Origin: Streptomyces lydicus
GTDB lineage: Bacteria; Actinomycetota; Actinomycetes; Streptomycetales; Streptomycetaceae
Length of the DNA: 64,000 bases
Assembly: GCF_004125265.1 (NCBI RefSeq)
Contig: NZ_RDTE01000003.1
Span: forward strand, 8,246,001 to 8,310,000
Direction of reading: 5' to 3'
This document shows, piece by piece, positions 1 to 8,462 of this stretch; positions within the stretch are counted from its first letter, which is position 1; each line of letters begins with the position of its first letter. The translations under genes were made by a program, and so were the position numbers. The notes beneath the pieces are model-generated. The model saw only the letters and a list, made by a program, of their open reading frames with translations. It made no database searches and was not told the origin of the DNA.

Positions 1-513
1 GGGAGCCCTTGCGCCGCTCCGCGCTCCAGCAGGTCACCCAGGGCGCTGAATCCTGTGCCAGGTGGCCTCACCCGGCGACGAGCTGCGCTGTTGCCCCGTC
101 AACACCGCGTCACCACAGCCCCGTTGAGGGTCCCACGAGTGGGGTGGGGTGAGCGGGGATTCCGACCGGACGCCCTGGTTCATTGGCCGGAATGATGAGG
201 TTCCGCTGCGCTCCCCGGCCGTTCGGCTGCGCTCCCCGGCCGTTCGGCTGCGCTCCCCGGCCGTTCGCCGGCCGCTCGGCCGGGTCTGCCTCCGCGTCAC
301 CGAGGCGTCGGCGCGGTACCCGCCGCTCTCCACGGCCGGGCGCGGACGCCCGCACTCCCACGAACCGCCTCCGGCGGCGTCGAAAAAACCTACAGGTTGG
401 TAAAGAAGTGTGCGTCAGGCCTGTTCAGGAGGGGAGGCCACAGGTCAGGATCCCTCCGTAAGTCTGTGAACCATCCCGCCACCAGTGCATCCCACGCAGG
501 GGGAATCAGCCAC
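1..513. other. gene-free upstream stretch with a 21-bp triplication
   Basis: No reading frame here looks like a protein; the open frames are short and arginine/proline-rich, as expected of shadow frames at this GC content. It holds three perfect tandem 21-bp units at 205-267 and an AACCT-AC-AGGTT inverted repeat at 387-398 in the only AT-richer patch, which could mark the promoter of the downstream hydrolase. No clear -35/-10 pair was found. Confidence 0.5.
205..267. repeat. 3 x 21-bp perfect tandem repeat
   Basis: Three identical 21-bp units lie at 205-225, 226-246 and 247-267 (each begins GCTGCGCTCCCC and ends GGCCGTTCG). The unit is a multiple of three and of seven, but no protein-like frame uses it. 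Confidence 0.95.
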
Positions 514-2154
514 GTGAGAAGAACAGCAGCGCTCGGCGCCGCCGGCACCCTGGTGACCGGCGCGCTCCTCGCCGGAGCGATATCCGCCACGCCCGCCAGC
601 GCGGGCGACAAGCACCAGCGCGGTTCGGCCGAAGCGCGCGGTGTGGCGATCGCCGCCGCGCGCGCAGCCAAGAAGGGCATCAACTGGCAGGCCTGTCCCG
701 CCGACTGGGGCCTCAAGCCGCCCATCCAGTGCGGCTATGTCACGGTCCCGGTCGACTACGCACGGCCCAACGGCCGTACGATCAAGATCGCGGTGGACCG
801 GGCCGTCAGCACCGGCAGCAAGAAGGAACGTCAGGGCTCCCTCGTCTACAACCCCGGCGGGCCCGGCGGTTCGGGCATGAAGTTCCCGGCCCGCATCACC
901 ACCAAGAGCGCCCTGTGGGCCAAGACCGCCAAGGCGTACGACTTCGTCGGCTTCGACCCCCGGGGCGTGGGCCACTCCGCGCCGATCTCCTGCATGAACC
1001 CGCAGGAGTTCGTCAAGGCGCCCAAGGCCGACCCGGTGCCGGGCAGCGAGGCCGACAAGCTCGCCCAGCGCAAGCTCGCCAAGGAGTACGCGGACGGCTG
1101 CGCCGAGCGCAGCGGCGGTCTGCTGCCGTACATGACGACCAAGAACACCGTCCGCGACCTCGATGTGATCCGTGCCGGGCTCGGGGAGAAGAAGCTCAAC
1201 TACCTGGGTGTTTCCTACGGCACCTACCTGGGCGCCGTCTACGGGACACTCTTCCCGACCCACGTGCGCCGGATGCTCGTCGACAGCGTCGTCAACCCGG
1301 CCCGCGAGAACATCTGGTACCAGGCCAACCTCGACCAGGACGTCGCCTTCGAGACCCGTTGGGGCGACTGGAAGAAGTGGGTCGCCAAGAACGACGCCAC
1401 TTACCACATCGGGGATACCCCCGAGATGGTCCAGGCGGCGTGGGAGAAGCTGCGCGCGACCGCCAAGAAGAACCCCATCAGCGGTGTCGTCGGCCCCGCC
1501 GAGCTGACCAGCTTCTTCCAGAACGCGCCGTACTACGACTCCATGTGGGCCCCGGTCGCCGAGGTCTGGAGCGCGTACCTCTCCGGCAACACCAAGCCTC
1601 TGGTGGAGAACGCCGGCCCGAACCTTCTGGATGTCGCGGGCAACACCTCGGCGGAGAACGGCAACGCCGTCTACACGGCCGTCGAGTGCAACGACACCAA
1701 GTGGCCCACCAGCTGGCGGAAGTGGGACCGCGACAACACCCGCATCCATCAGCAGGCACCGTTCATGACCTGGGCCAACGCCTGGATGAACCTGCCCTGC
1801 GCCACCTGGCCGGTCAAGCAGCAGCGACCGGTCGAGGTCCAAACCGGCAAGGGGCTGCCGAGTGTGCTGATCGTACAGAGCACCCGTGACGCGGCCACGC
1901 CGTACGGCGGCGCGGTCGAACTGCACCACCGTTTCAAGGGCTCGCGTCTGATCACCGAGCGGGACGCCGGATCGCACGGTGTCACCGGTCAGGTCAACCC
2001 CTGCATCAACGACCGGGTCGACGCGTACTTCCTGGAAGGGAAGACCGACGCCAAGGACGTGACCTGCGCTCCGCACGCCACGCCCCAGCCGAGCAAGTCA
2101 ACGGCGAAGGCCGCCGCCAAGGGGGCCTCCGACCTTCCGGGCGTTGCCTGGTAA
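514..2154 (+). CDS. secreted tripeptidyl aminopeptidase-like alpha/beta hydrolase
   Basis: A 546-residue exported serine hydrolase. The GTG start at 514 follows an AGGGGG ribosome site and opens a typical signal peptide (RR near the N terminus, hydrophobic run, then ATPASA before GDKH); the longer frame from 397 lacks these. The alpha/beta-hydrolase core shows the oxyanion loop NPGGPGGSG, the nucleophile elbow GVSYG (Ser234), an acid in TRDAATP (Asp459) and the catalytic His in GSHG (His488). The C-terminal third matches the TAP-like C-terminal domain of the Streptomyces SlpD/SlpE/Tap family, which removes N-terminal tripeptides from extracellular proteins. The family is secure; the exact substrate is inference. 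It is monocistronic, ending before a strong hairpin. Confidence 0.9.
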   Translation: MRRTAALGAAGTLVTGALLAGAISATPASAGDKHQRGSAEARGVAIAAARAAKKGINWQACPADWGLKPPIQCGYVTVPVDYARPNGRTIKIAVDRAVSTGSKKERQGSLVYNPGGPGGSGMKFPARITTKSALWAKTAKAYDFVGFDPRGVGHSAPISCMNPQEFVKAPKADPVPGSEADKLAQRKLAKEYADGCAERSGGLLPYMTTKNTVRDLDVIRAGLGEKKLNYLGVSYGTYLGAVYGTLFPTHVRRMLVDSVVNPARENIWYQANLDQDVAFETRWGDWKKWVAKNDATYHIGDTPEMVQAAWEKLRATAKKNPISGVVGPAELTSFFQNAPYYDSMWAPVAEVWSAYLSGNTKPLVENAGPNLLDVAGNTSAENGNAVYTAVECNDTKWPTSWRKWDRDNTRIHQQAPFMTWANAWMNLPCATWPVKQQRPVEVQTGKGLPSVLIVQSTRDAATPYGGAVELHHRFKGSRLITERDAGSHGVTGQVNPCINDRVDAYFLEGKTDAKDVTCAPHATPQPSKSTAKAAAKGASDLPGVAW

Positions 2155-2159
2155 CGGCG

Positions 2160-2254
2160 GGGAAACCACTGGCGTGACACGGCGGCGTGACACGTCGACA
2201 CGACATGACGGCATGACATGTCGGCACGACACGACGGCATGATGTGACGGCACG
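2160..2254. repeat. degenerate short repeats after the hydrolase gene
   Basis: The gap repeats variants of GACGGCATGAC / GTCGGCACGAC in alternation, giving a patch of imperfect direct and inverted copies between the stop codon and the terminator. No protein is encoded. Confidence 0.6.
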
Positions 2255-2288
2255 AAGCGGCGGCCGGGAATCCTCCCGGCCGCCGCTT
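2255..2288. terminator. bidirectional intrinsic terminator
   Basis: A perfect stem of 15 bp (AAGCGGCGGCCGGGA against TCCCGGCCGCCGCTT) with a 4-nt loop lies between two convergent genes. It is flanked by A residues on one side and T residues on the other, so it can serve both strands. Confidence 0.9.
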
Positions 2289-2381
2289 TCGTCACCGGAC
2301 CTGGGCCGGTTCGTTGCGGAACACCGCGCAGCCCCAGGCGCCGAGCACCAGCTGACGGTGCCCGCCGCCCGCCGCGGGCCC

Positions 2382-3437
2382 TCAGCCCTTCCCGCCCCGC
2401 TCCGCCAGCCACCGGTCCTCGGCCGCGTACCCGAACAGCTTCTCGTCCGGGTAGATGCCGGCCATCCTGGGGAACAGCTCCCACCAGTCCCGTCCCTTGA
2501 CCCGGTCGGTCAGCCAGGCGACCGTCGCGGGCAGCGACTCCTCGTACGTCGTCACCGCGCGGTAGCCCAACTCGCGCTCCGCCGCAGTCATGTCGTAGAC
2601 CAGGGGATGCGGGACCGACCACGGGGTTTCGCCGACGTCGGACGATGGCGGGGGACCGTCCACCTTCACGACCTCGCTCCGCGGCGCGCCCATCACCGCA
2701 TCCACCGCCGTCGAGATCTCGGCCACCGTCGGCGCCTGCGGATCGGCCGCGTTGAGCACCCGCGAGCCCGGCCGGCGGGCCGCCAGCCGTACCAGCTCCG
2801 CGAGGTTGTCGACATGCACCGGATGGAAGCGGCTGTTGCCGCCGTAGGCGAGCACCCGCACCCGGCGGCCGTCCAGCACCCGCTTGACGAAGTACAGCTC
2901 ACGGGGCAGCGGGCTGTACGGGCCGTGCACGGCGCAGGCCCGCAGCAGCGTCACCGGCAGCCGGTCGCCCTGCGCCAGCAGCGCCTGTTCCAGGGCGACC
3001 TTGCGGGTGCCGTAGTCCTCGTCACCGGGCGGCACGGTCGGCTGGGACTCCGGGACGGGCAGCGGATAGACCGGGGAGCCGTCCGGTTCGTCCATCGTCG
3101 CGAAGCTGCGCCCGCGGTCGTCCGCGTACACCGCGCACGTGGAGATCACCACCGCCGACCCGATCCGGTCCGCCAGCGCCGCCAACTGCTGCGCATGCGC
3201 GCTCCCGTACGCCACACAGTCCAGCAGCACGTCACAGCCGTCGCCGATCAGCCCGGCCAGCGCCGCGTCGTCCTCCCGGTCCACCGCCACCGGGCGGACC
3301 TCCCCGGGCCATGAGCCGTCGCGCCCGCCGTGCCGGGATGCGGCCCGCACCTCCCAGCCGTCCCGCGCCAGGGCCCGCACCGCCGCCCGCCCGATCTGCC
3401 CGCTCGCCCCGATCACCACTGCGCTGCCTGAAGTCAT
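2382..3437 (-). CDS. NAD-dependent epimerase/reductase-like protein (extended SDR)
   Basis: A 351-residue Rossmann-fold protein. The N terminus carries VVIGASGQIGRAAV, the glycine-rich dinucleotide motif of extended and atypical SDRs, and a YGTRK sequence in the middle supplies the Tyr-X3-Lys catalytic pair. After it come conserved-type segments such as HPVHVDNLAELV and RVLNAADP, as in nucleotide-sugar epimerases and related reductases. It has no signal peptide and should be cytoplasmic. The ATG at 3437 is the natural start. The gene is convergent with the hydrolase and codirectional with plsC behind it. The substrate cannot be read from sequence. Confidence 0.8.
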   Translation of the reverse strand: MTSGSAVVIGASGQIGRAAVRALARDGWEVRAASRHGGRDGSWPGEVRPVAVDREDDAALAGLIGDGCDVLLDCVAYGSAHAQQLAALADRIGSAVVISTCAVYADDRGRSFATMDEPDGSPVYPLPVPESQPTVPPGDEDYGTRKVALEQALLAQGDRLPVTLLRACAVHGPYSPLPRELYFVKRVLDGRRVRVLAYGGNSRFHPVHVDNLAELVRLAARRPGSRVLNAADPQAPTVAEISTAVDAVMGAPRSEVVKVDGPPPSSDVGETPWSVPHPLVYDMTAAERELGYRAVTTYEESLPATVAWLTDRVKGRDWWELFPRMAGIYPDEKLFGYAAEDRWLAERGGKG

Positions 3438-3522
3438 GCCCGGACCTTACGGACCGTCACCGGGCGGCGGCAGTACGGTTCGCCCTGGGCGCAAGGGGAA
3501 TGCCCGGGACCCGGGCACCTGC

Positions 3523-4257
3523 TCAGTTCGCGGGCCCCTTGTTGTGCCCCCGCCGCCCGTGTGCCCGCCCCCGCGCCTGTGCCTGCGCCGCGGCCTTGGC
3601 CTCGCCCGCATAGGTGTCCACGTACTCCTGGCCGGACAGCGTGAGGATCGCGTACATGATCTCGTCGGTGACGGCACGCAGCGCCATACGTTCGTCCTCC
3701 AGCCCCGCATAGCGCGAGAAGTCCAGCGGTGCGCCGAAGCGGATGGTGATCCGCATGATGCGCGGCAGCCGCCGGCCCGTCGGCTGTGCCTCGAACGTGC
3801 CGATCATCGCGCACGGCACCACCGGCACCCCGGCCTTGATGGCCATCGAGGCGACGCCGGTACGCCCCTTGTACAGCCGGCCGTCGTGCGAGCGGGTGCC
3901 CTCCGGATAGATGCCCAGCAGCCGGCCCTTGCGCAGCACGGAGAGCCCCGAAGAGATCGCCGCCTGCGAGGCACGGCCCCCGGACCGGTCCACCGGAATC
4001 TGCCCGACGCCCCGGAAGAACGCCGCGGTCAGCCGCCCCTTCAGACCGGGCCCGGTGAAGTACTCGGCCTTGGCCAGAAACGTCACCCGGCGCGGCACGA
4101 TCGCCGGCATCACGAAGTGATCGGCGAACGACAGATGATTGCCCGCGATGATCGCCGCGCCCTCCTCCGGCACATGAGCGAGCCCCTCGATCCTCGGCCG
4201 GAACACCAGCCGCAGCAACGGCCCCAGAAGCAGGTACTTCAGCACCTGGTAGAGCAC
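3523..4257 (-). CDS. 1-acyl-sn-glycerol-3-phosphate acyltransferase (PlsC family)
   Basis: A 244-residue membrane-associated acyltransferase that would convert lysophosphatidate to phosphatidate. It has the family block I NHLSFAD (H-X4-D), block III EGTRS and a hydrophobic N terminus (LKYLLLGPLLRLVF). The GTG start at 4257 is preceded by AAGGGGAG at good spacing; longer frames add only low-complexity Arg/Pro sequence. The last 30 residues are Ala/Arg/Gly-rich and probably dispensable. Streptomyces carry several PlsC paralogues, so the acceptor (lysophosphatidate or another lysolipid) is not settled. Confidence 0.88.
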   Translation of the reverse strand: MLYQVLKYLLLGPLLRLVFRPRIEGLAHVPEEGAAIIAGNHLSFADHFVMPAIVPRRVTFLAKAEYFTGPGLKGRLTAAFFRGVGQIPVDRSGGRASQAAISSGLSVLRKGRLLGIYPEGTRSHDGRLYKGRTGVASMAIKAGVPVVPCAMIGTFEAQPTGRRLPRIMRITIRFGAPLDFSRYAGLEDERMALRAVTDEIMYAILTLSGQEYVDTYAGEAKAAAQAQARGRAHGRRGHNKGPAN

Positions 4258-4730
4258 AGGACAGCTCCCCTTCCGTCGGGTTGCCCGGGCGGCTACATCG
4301 TTCCAGGTCACACGGGGTGCCCGGGGACGGCCAGTGAGTCTATGGGCAAGTGCCGTCGCCGGTAACCACCTTCGGCCGGATCGATACTGTCTCCTTGCCG
4401 GTGCTCGGTGCTCGGTGCTCGGTGCTCGGTGGCCGCTGGCCGCTGGCCGGTGGCCGCTGGCCCGGCCTCGTTGGAGGAAATCGACCGGCGTGGCGGTGTA
4501 CTGTCCTGCACCGCTCGGGCCATGACGCCGGATCACCCCTGATCGCCGCACACCGGATGCGCTGGATGGCCGGCGCGCCGACGGAGGACACTCTCTGCGC
4601 GATGCGTCTCATACTGGCCGGGACTCCGCCTGGCCGGGATTCCGCGCCGCTTTCCCCGGCTGCGCAGGGGCCCGGCCGAGCCGGCGGCACGCCGCTCAGG
4701 ACGGCCGACGGGCCGCCGTCGCTGCCGGCG
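4258..4730. other. 473-bp gap with a 7-bp minisatellite
   Basis: No convincing gene lies here. The main structure is the 63-bp heptamer array at 4400-4462. A 71-codon minus-strand frame runs through it, but its composition comes from the repeat and no ribosome site precedes it. The rest presumably holds the plsC promoter, which I could not place. Confidence 0.5.
4400..4462. repeat. 9 x 7-bp tandem repeat (GGTGCTC / GCTGGCC types)
   Basis: Nine heptamers run without a gap: four copies of GGTGCTC, then GGTGGCC, GCTGGCC, GCTGGCC, GGTGGCC and GCTGGCC. The two sub-families share the frame G-G/C-T-G-N-N-C, suggesting stepwise duplication. It is intergenic. Confidence 0.95.
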
Positions 4731-5486
4731 TCAGCGCTCACCGGCTTCCAGGAGCGCACAGAACCGGCGTCCGAAGAGGTAGGCGTCCCCCGGCCAGCGC
4801 GCCGAGAGATAGCGCCCGTCCTGCACGACGAACGCAGCGGAGTCGTCGGTCGCGGTGCCCCGCGTGGCAAGGACCCGGGGCCCCCGCTCGAAGCGGGCGT
4901 CCGGGCCGGTCAGTGCGGCCCTGACCTCGTCCTCCACATACGCCGGATAGGTGCGGTAGTAGCGGCCCAGCCGCCATGCGGTGGCCAGATATGCCGACCG
5001 CTCCATGTACTTGGGCAGACAGGTCGTCCGCCGGTCCGCCAGCAGGCTGCGGCCGGTGGACGGCTCCCGCGCCCGGGCCAGTACCAGCACACCGTGGCAG
5101 ATCGCCCCGACCGGCCGGTCCAGCGCCCAGAACCTGCCGACCTGCCGCCGCAGCACCTCCGAACCCAGGTACTGCCGCATCCCCGGCGCGTGCCCGCCCG
5201 GCAGGATCAGCCCGTCGTACTCCTCCGGGGCCAGCTCCGCCCAGCCGACGGGCGCGGAGAACTCCTCGTTCCGGGTGAGCTCTTCGTAGAAACGCCGGGG
5301 CTGTTCCGCGGCGCCGAGCCGGCCGAAGAGGACGCCGGTCAGCAGCCGCGGATCGCATTCGGGCCGGGTACCGGCCTGTTCGGTGGCGAAGACGACCTGG
5401 TGTCCGGCATCGGTGAGCAACCGCCAGGGCACCGCCACCTCGGTGACATCGAAATCGCGGTCCGGGACCGGCATCAGCACGCGCAC
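4731..5486 (-). CDS. DJ-1/PfpI (ThiJ) family protein
   Basis: A 251-residue class I glutamine-amidotransferase-like protein. It shows the family layout: an N-terminal strand VLMPVPDRDFDV, the loop ILPGGHAPGM, and the nucleophile elbow AICHGV with its reactive cysteine. Relatives act as glyoxalase III/deglycase enzymes, chaperones or amidases; sequence does not decide which. The GTG at 5486 is chosen because GAGGA lies seven bases upstream, and upstream frame residues look non-coding. It stands alone, divergent from the following secreted-protein gene. Confidence 0.82.
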   Translation of the reverse strand: MRVLMPVPDRDFDVTEVAVPWRLLTDAGHQVVFATEQAGTRPECDPRLLTGVLFGRLGAAEQPRRFYEELTRNEEFSAPVGWAELAPEEYDGLILPGGHAPGMRQYLGSEVLRRQVGRFWALDRPVGAICHGVLVLARAREPSTGRSLLADRRTTCLPKYMERSAYLATAWRLGRYYRTYPAYVEDEVRAALTGPDARFERGPRVLATRGTATDDSAAFVVQDGRYLSARWPGDAYLFGRRFCALLEAGER

Positions 5487-5640
5487 CCGGACATCCTCGC
5501 AGGCCCGTAGGCCACTTCGGTACCCGCTTTGGCATCCACGGACAACTTTGAACTGCCTTTGAATGCAGCGGGATTGACTCGCCGTATTGCCCGGAGACCG
5601 AGCCTGAACCCAGGGTCCAGGCCGAGGACAGGAGTCGGAG

Positions 5641-6330
5641 ATGTCCCGGAAGAAGAGAGTCGGCACGCGTCAGAAGATCGTCATCGGCGTCAGCGCCGCC
5701 GCGCTGGTCGCCGGCATCGCCATCGCCACCGCCGGCACCAGCCAGGCCTCCGTGGCGTGCGACGGACTGGCCACTGCCCTGAGCAACAACGAGAAGTTCA
5801 TCGCCGACCAGAAGGCGAACCCGGACGCCCAGTCGGCGGCACGGATCGCCAACCGCGAGGCGGTGATCAAGGAGATCCAGGTCAAACAGAAAGCCGCCGG
5901 CTGCTCCGGCGGGCAGGGCGGGGACGACGCCGCGGGCGCTCCGCCGACGGGCAACCAGCCGCCCGCCTCCAGCGCCCCGCCCGCCTCTGAGGCACCACAG
6001 GGGTCGGCGGACCCGTCCGCCTCCGGTGACGCCTCCGCTTCCGCTGCCCCGCCGGCCTCGGACGATCCGCCGGCCGCCGGCGGCGATGTGGTCTGCAAGG
6101 GCTCGACGGTGACCCTCTCCGGCGAGAGCGGCGCCCCGGCGGCCTCCAGTGACCAGTTCCCCGTCGGGACCAAACTGAAGGTGACCAACCTGGACAACAA
6201 GAAGTCGACGACGGTCTCTGTGACGTCGGCCTCGGGCAGCTGCGCCCTGCTCAACAACGCGGCCTTCGAGCAGGTGCGTGAGGAGGGGAAGTTCCTGATC
6301 CGCCACGCCCGGATCGAGCGTGTGGGGTAA
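5641..6330 (+). CDS. secreted protein with RlpA-like (double-psi barrel) C-terminal domain
   Basis: A 229-residue exported protein. The ATG follows AGGAGTCGGAG; residues 1-37 form a signal peptide ending SQA-SVACDG. Residues 38-85 are a Lys/Ala-rich helical segment bounded by two cysteines, then about 55 residues of Pro/Ser/Ala/Asp linker. The last 75 residues include FPVGTKLKVTNLDNKKS, which resembles the LPFGTRVRVTNL strand pair of RlpA/expansin double-psi beta-barrels, and two cysteines (VCKGS, GSCALL). The match is partial: the catalytic Asp/His of lytic RlpA proteins are not evident, so a wall-associated structural role is a guess. The gene ends just before a strong terminator. Confidence 0.7.
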   Translation: MSRKKRVGTRQKIVIGVSAAALVAGIAIATAGTSQASVACDGLATALSNNEKFIADQKANPDAQSAARIANREAVIKEIQVKQKAAGCSGGQGGDDAAGAPPTGNQPPASSAPPASEAPQGSADPSASGDASASAAPPASDDPPAAGGDVVCKGSTVTLSGESGAPAASSDQFPVGTKLKVTNLDNKKSTTVSVTSASGSCALLNNAAFEQVREEGKFLIRHARIERVG

Positions 6331-6339
6331 CCCCGGTCC

Positions 6340-6382
6340 GGGCGGCCGGCAGCGGAGCCGCCTCCTCCGCTGCCGGCCGCCC
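6340..6382 (+). terminator. 18-bp stem terminator
   Basis: A perfect 18-bp inverted repeat (GGGCGGCCGGCAGCGGAG and its complement) with a 7-nt loop starts nine bases after the upstream stop codon and is followed by TTGTC. Confidence 0.9.
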
Positions 6383-6546
6383 TTGTCTCCAGGGGCGGCA
6401 ATCGAAGGTCCGTACGGGCGACCTCGCGGCGTGGCCGCTTGCCCGCCGGGGCACGGCGGGGTGGCCTGGAGCCGCCGGGCGCCACGCGTCGTCGCGTCGC
6501 CGTCAGGCTCCCGCAGCGATCCCACCGAGCTTCCCAGGAGACATCG

Positions 6547-6981
6547 ATGCCCGTGAGCCCAAGACGCCGATCCCTTCGGACCACCTTGACCGTGGGCGTG
6601 TCCGCGCTCGCCGCCCTGTCTTCCGCACTGCTCGGTACGCTCTCCGCCGGTCCGGCGCACGCCGATGAGCCGCCGGCCGGTGATCAGGGCCTGCTGCTGA
6701 CGGTGTCCGGGGCCGGCAACACCTGGAGCCGGGGGGTGCGGCTCAACTGCCCGGACGTCCACGGCAGCCATCCGCACGCGGCCGCCGCCTGCGATGCACT
6801 GACCTGGGCGCGCGGGGACCTGGACGCGCTGCCGGGCCACCCGCAGGCCTGCACCAGGGAGTACGACCCGATGACCGCCACCGCGATCGGCACCTGGCGC
6901 GGCGTCCCGGTGAACTGGCACAAGGACTTCCCCAATGCCTGCACGATGGACGCCGCGACCGGGCCGTTGTTCCGCTTCTGA
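6547..6981 (+). CDS. subtilisin inhibitor-like (SSI family) protease inhibitor, P1 Arg
   Basis: A 144-residue precursor of an extracellular serine protease inhibitor. The ATG follows CCAGGAGA; the signal peptide runs to AHA at residue 39. The mature part keeps the SSI cysteine pattern, with LNCPD / ACDAL and QACTREYDP / NACTMDA pairs, and the conserved ending GPLFRF. In SSI the scissile bond follows the P1 residue in C-P-M-V-Y-D-P; here the aligned segment is C-T-R-E-Y-D-P, so P1 is Arg104 (precursor numbering). That predicts strong inhibition of trypsin-like enzymes as well as subtilisins. Family assignment is firm; target specificity is inference from the P1 residue. Confidence 0.92.
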   Translation: MPVSPRRRSLRTTLTVGVSALAALSSALLGTLSAGPAHADEPPAGDQGLLLTVSGAGNTWSRGVRLNCPDVHGSHPHAAAACDALTWARGDLDALPGHPQACTREYDPMTATAIGTWRGVPVNWHKDFPNACTMDAATGPLFRF

Positions 6982-7109
6982 CGTTTCGAGGTGCTGCGCC
7001 CGCACTTCCCCGTCGCACCGGCCGGCTCGGACCGGGCCTGCGACACCACGCCGATCGGACCGGCCGCGTCACCACATCTGTCGGGCCGGCCGCGCCGCCA
7101 CCTCACTCG

Positions 7110-7268
7110 TCACACCGGCCGCGCCACCACCACGCCGATTGTCACCAGGGCCAGCACCACCCAGGAGAACCAGAGCCAGCCATTGGCCCCCATCGCCACG
7201 GTGTAGGCGGTCGCCACCACCAGCCCGCCCACCGTGCACACGGCCATCGTCCTAGCAGATCCGGGCAT
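7110..7268 (-). CDS. 52-residue two-helix membrane protein
   Basis: A short gene easily missed by length cut-offs. The ATG at 7268 is preceded by a near-perfect GAGGAGG ribosome site. The product opens MPGSARTMAVCTVGG, has two hydrophobic stretches (about residues 9-26 and 31-49, separated by GANGW) and ends VVVARPV. Codons show strong third-position GC. It lies 102 bp upstream of, though not directly fused to, the ctaG-like gene on the same strand. I do not recognise the family; a small inner-membrane protein is all the sequence supports. Confidence 0.75.
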   Translation of the reverse strand: MPGSARTMAVCTVGGLVVATAYTVAMGANGWLWFSWVVLALVTIGVVVARPV

Positions 7269-7370
7269 ACCCGCAACCTCCTCGTGGCGGCCCGGTACGC
7301 CATGCCACGGGCCGCGGCCATGGGACCATCGTCCCCGGCCGCGGCCCGTACCGCCAGAGCGCTGCGCGCG

Positions 7371-8330
7371 TCAGCGGCTCCGTGCGTGGAGCGAGGCGAG
7401 GTAGGCGTTGTACTCGGCGAGATCCTTGTCGCCGTTGCGGTCGGCGGCCCGGTCAGCGCGCTGCGACTGACGCTCCTCGGACTTGCGCCACTGGAAGACC
7501 AGGGCGATCAGCACCACCACGGACGGAATCTCGCTAAAGGCCCAGGCGATACCGCCGGCCGCCGCCTGGTCGGACAGCGCTTCGATGCCCAGCGAGGACG
7601 GCGGGTGCAGGAAGGTGTCGACCATCGGCTCGCTGGCCATCATCAGGGCGATACCGAAGAAGGCATGGAACGGCATGCCCGCGAACAGCTCCAGAATCCG
7701 CATCACATGGCCCGGCCGGTGCGGTCCCGGGTCGACGCCCATGATCGGCCAGAAGAACACCAGGCCGACCGCGAGGAAGTGCACCATCATCCCGATGTGC
7801 CCGGCCCGCGACTCCATCAGGAAGTCGAACAGCGGTGTGAAGTAGAGCGCGTAGAGACTCGCGATGAACAGCGGGATGGTGAACGCCGGGTGCGTGATGA
7901 TCCGCAGGTAGCGGCTCTGCAGCAGCGCCACCAGCAGCTCGCGCGGTCCCGTGCGGCCGCGCCCGGCGGTCGGCAGCGCGCGCAGGGTCAGCGTCACCGG
8001 CGCCCCGAGCAGCAGCAGGATCGGTGAGAGCATGCTGATGACCATGTGCTGGACCATGTGCACACTGAACATCGCCATGCCGTAGTCGTTGAGCTTGGTG
8101 CACATCACCAGAGCCACCGTCACCACGCCCAGGGCCCAGGCGGCGGTCCGGCCCACCGGCCAGGCATCCCCGCGTCGCCGCAGCCGGATCACCGCCCAGC
8201 CGTACAGGCCGAGTCCCAGCAGACAGCCGATGAGGAAGAACGGATCACCACCGAACTCCAGGCCCCGCGACAGCGTGAACGGCGGCAGATCCATGTTCAT
8301 GCCGTCCATGCCGTGCCCGCTGTGATCCAT
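7371..8330 (-). CDS. CtaG-like cytochrome c oxidase assembly protein
   Basis: A 319-residue integral membrane protein of the caa3-type CtaG family, implicated in copper delivery or assembly of aa3/caa3 oxidase. About seven hydrophobic spans are visible. Conserved-looking features include MVQHMVISM, HPAFTIPLF, and PIMGVDPGPHRPGH. The N terminus MDHSGHGMDGMNM is Met/His-rich, as expected of a copper-binding segment. The start at 8330 follows AGGAG by seven bases; an in-frame ATG at 8354 lacks one. The C-terminal 45 residues are charged and likely cytoplasmic. No oxidase subunit genes lie nearby. Confidence 0.85.
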   Translation of the reverse strand: MDHSGHGMDGMNMDLPPFTLSRGLEFGGDPFFLIGCLLGLGLYGWAVIRLRRRGDAWPVGRTAAWALGVVTVALVMCTKLNDYGMAMFSVHMVQHMVISMLSPILLLLGAPVTLTLRALPTAGRGRTGPRELLVALLQSRYLRIITHPAFTIPLFIASLYALYFTPLFDFLMESRAGHIGMMVHFLAVGLVFFWPIMGVDPGPHRPGHVMRILELFAGMPFHAFFGIALMMASEPMVDTFLHPPSSLGIEALSDQAAAGGIAWAFSEIPSVVVLIALVFQWRKSEERQSQRADRAADRNGDKDLAEYNAYLASLHARSR

Positions 8331-8462
8331 CCGCTCGCTCCTGATTCGTACCAATGCTCCGGCGACAAGACTAGAACCGCCCCCGGCCGGACCATGCGGC
8401 AGGGCCGCACAGTGCTGAAGTGGCCGGGGACGGTTCGTGCCGTACGGGCTACGGCGCCGGAG

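Noticed and set aside
397..513. Longer N terminus for the secreted hydrolase
   Set aside because: Residues before GTG 514 are not signal-like, and a ribosome site lies directly upstream of 514.
445..2076. 543-codon minus-strand frame opposite the secreted hydrolase
   Set aside because: It is exactly antisense to a gene with signal peptide and catalytic triad; composition is Val/Gly/Arg/Asp-rich as expected from reversed GC-rich codons.
4308..4523. 71-codon minus-strand frame through the heptamer repeat
   Set aside because: Its apparent peptide repeats come from the minisatellite; no start signal.
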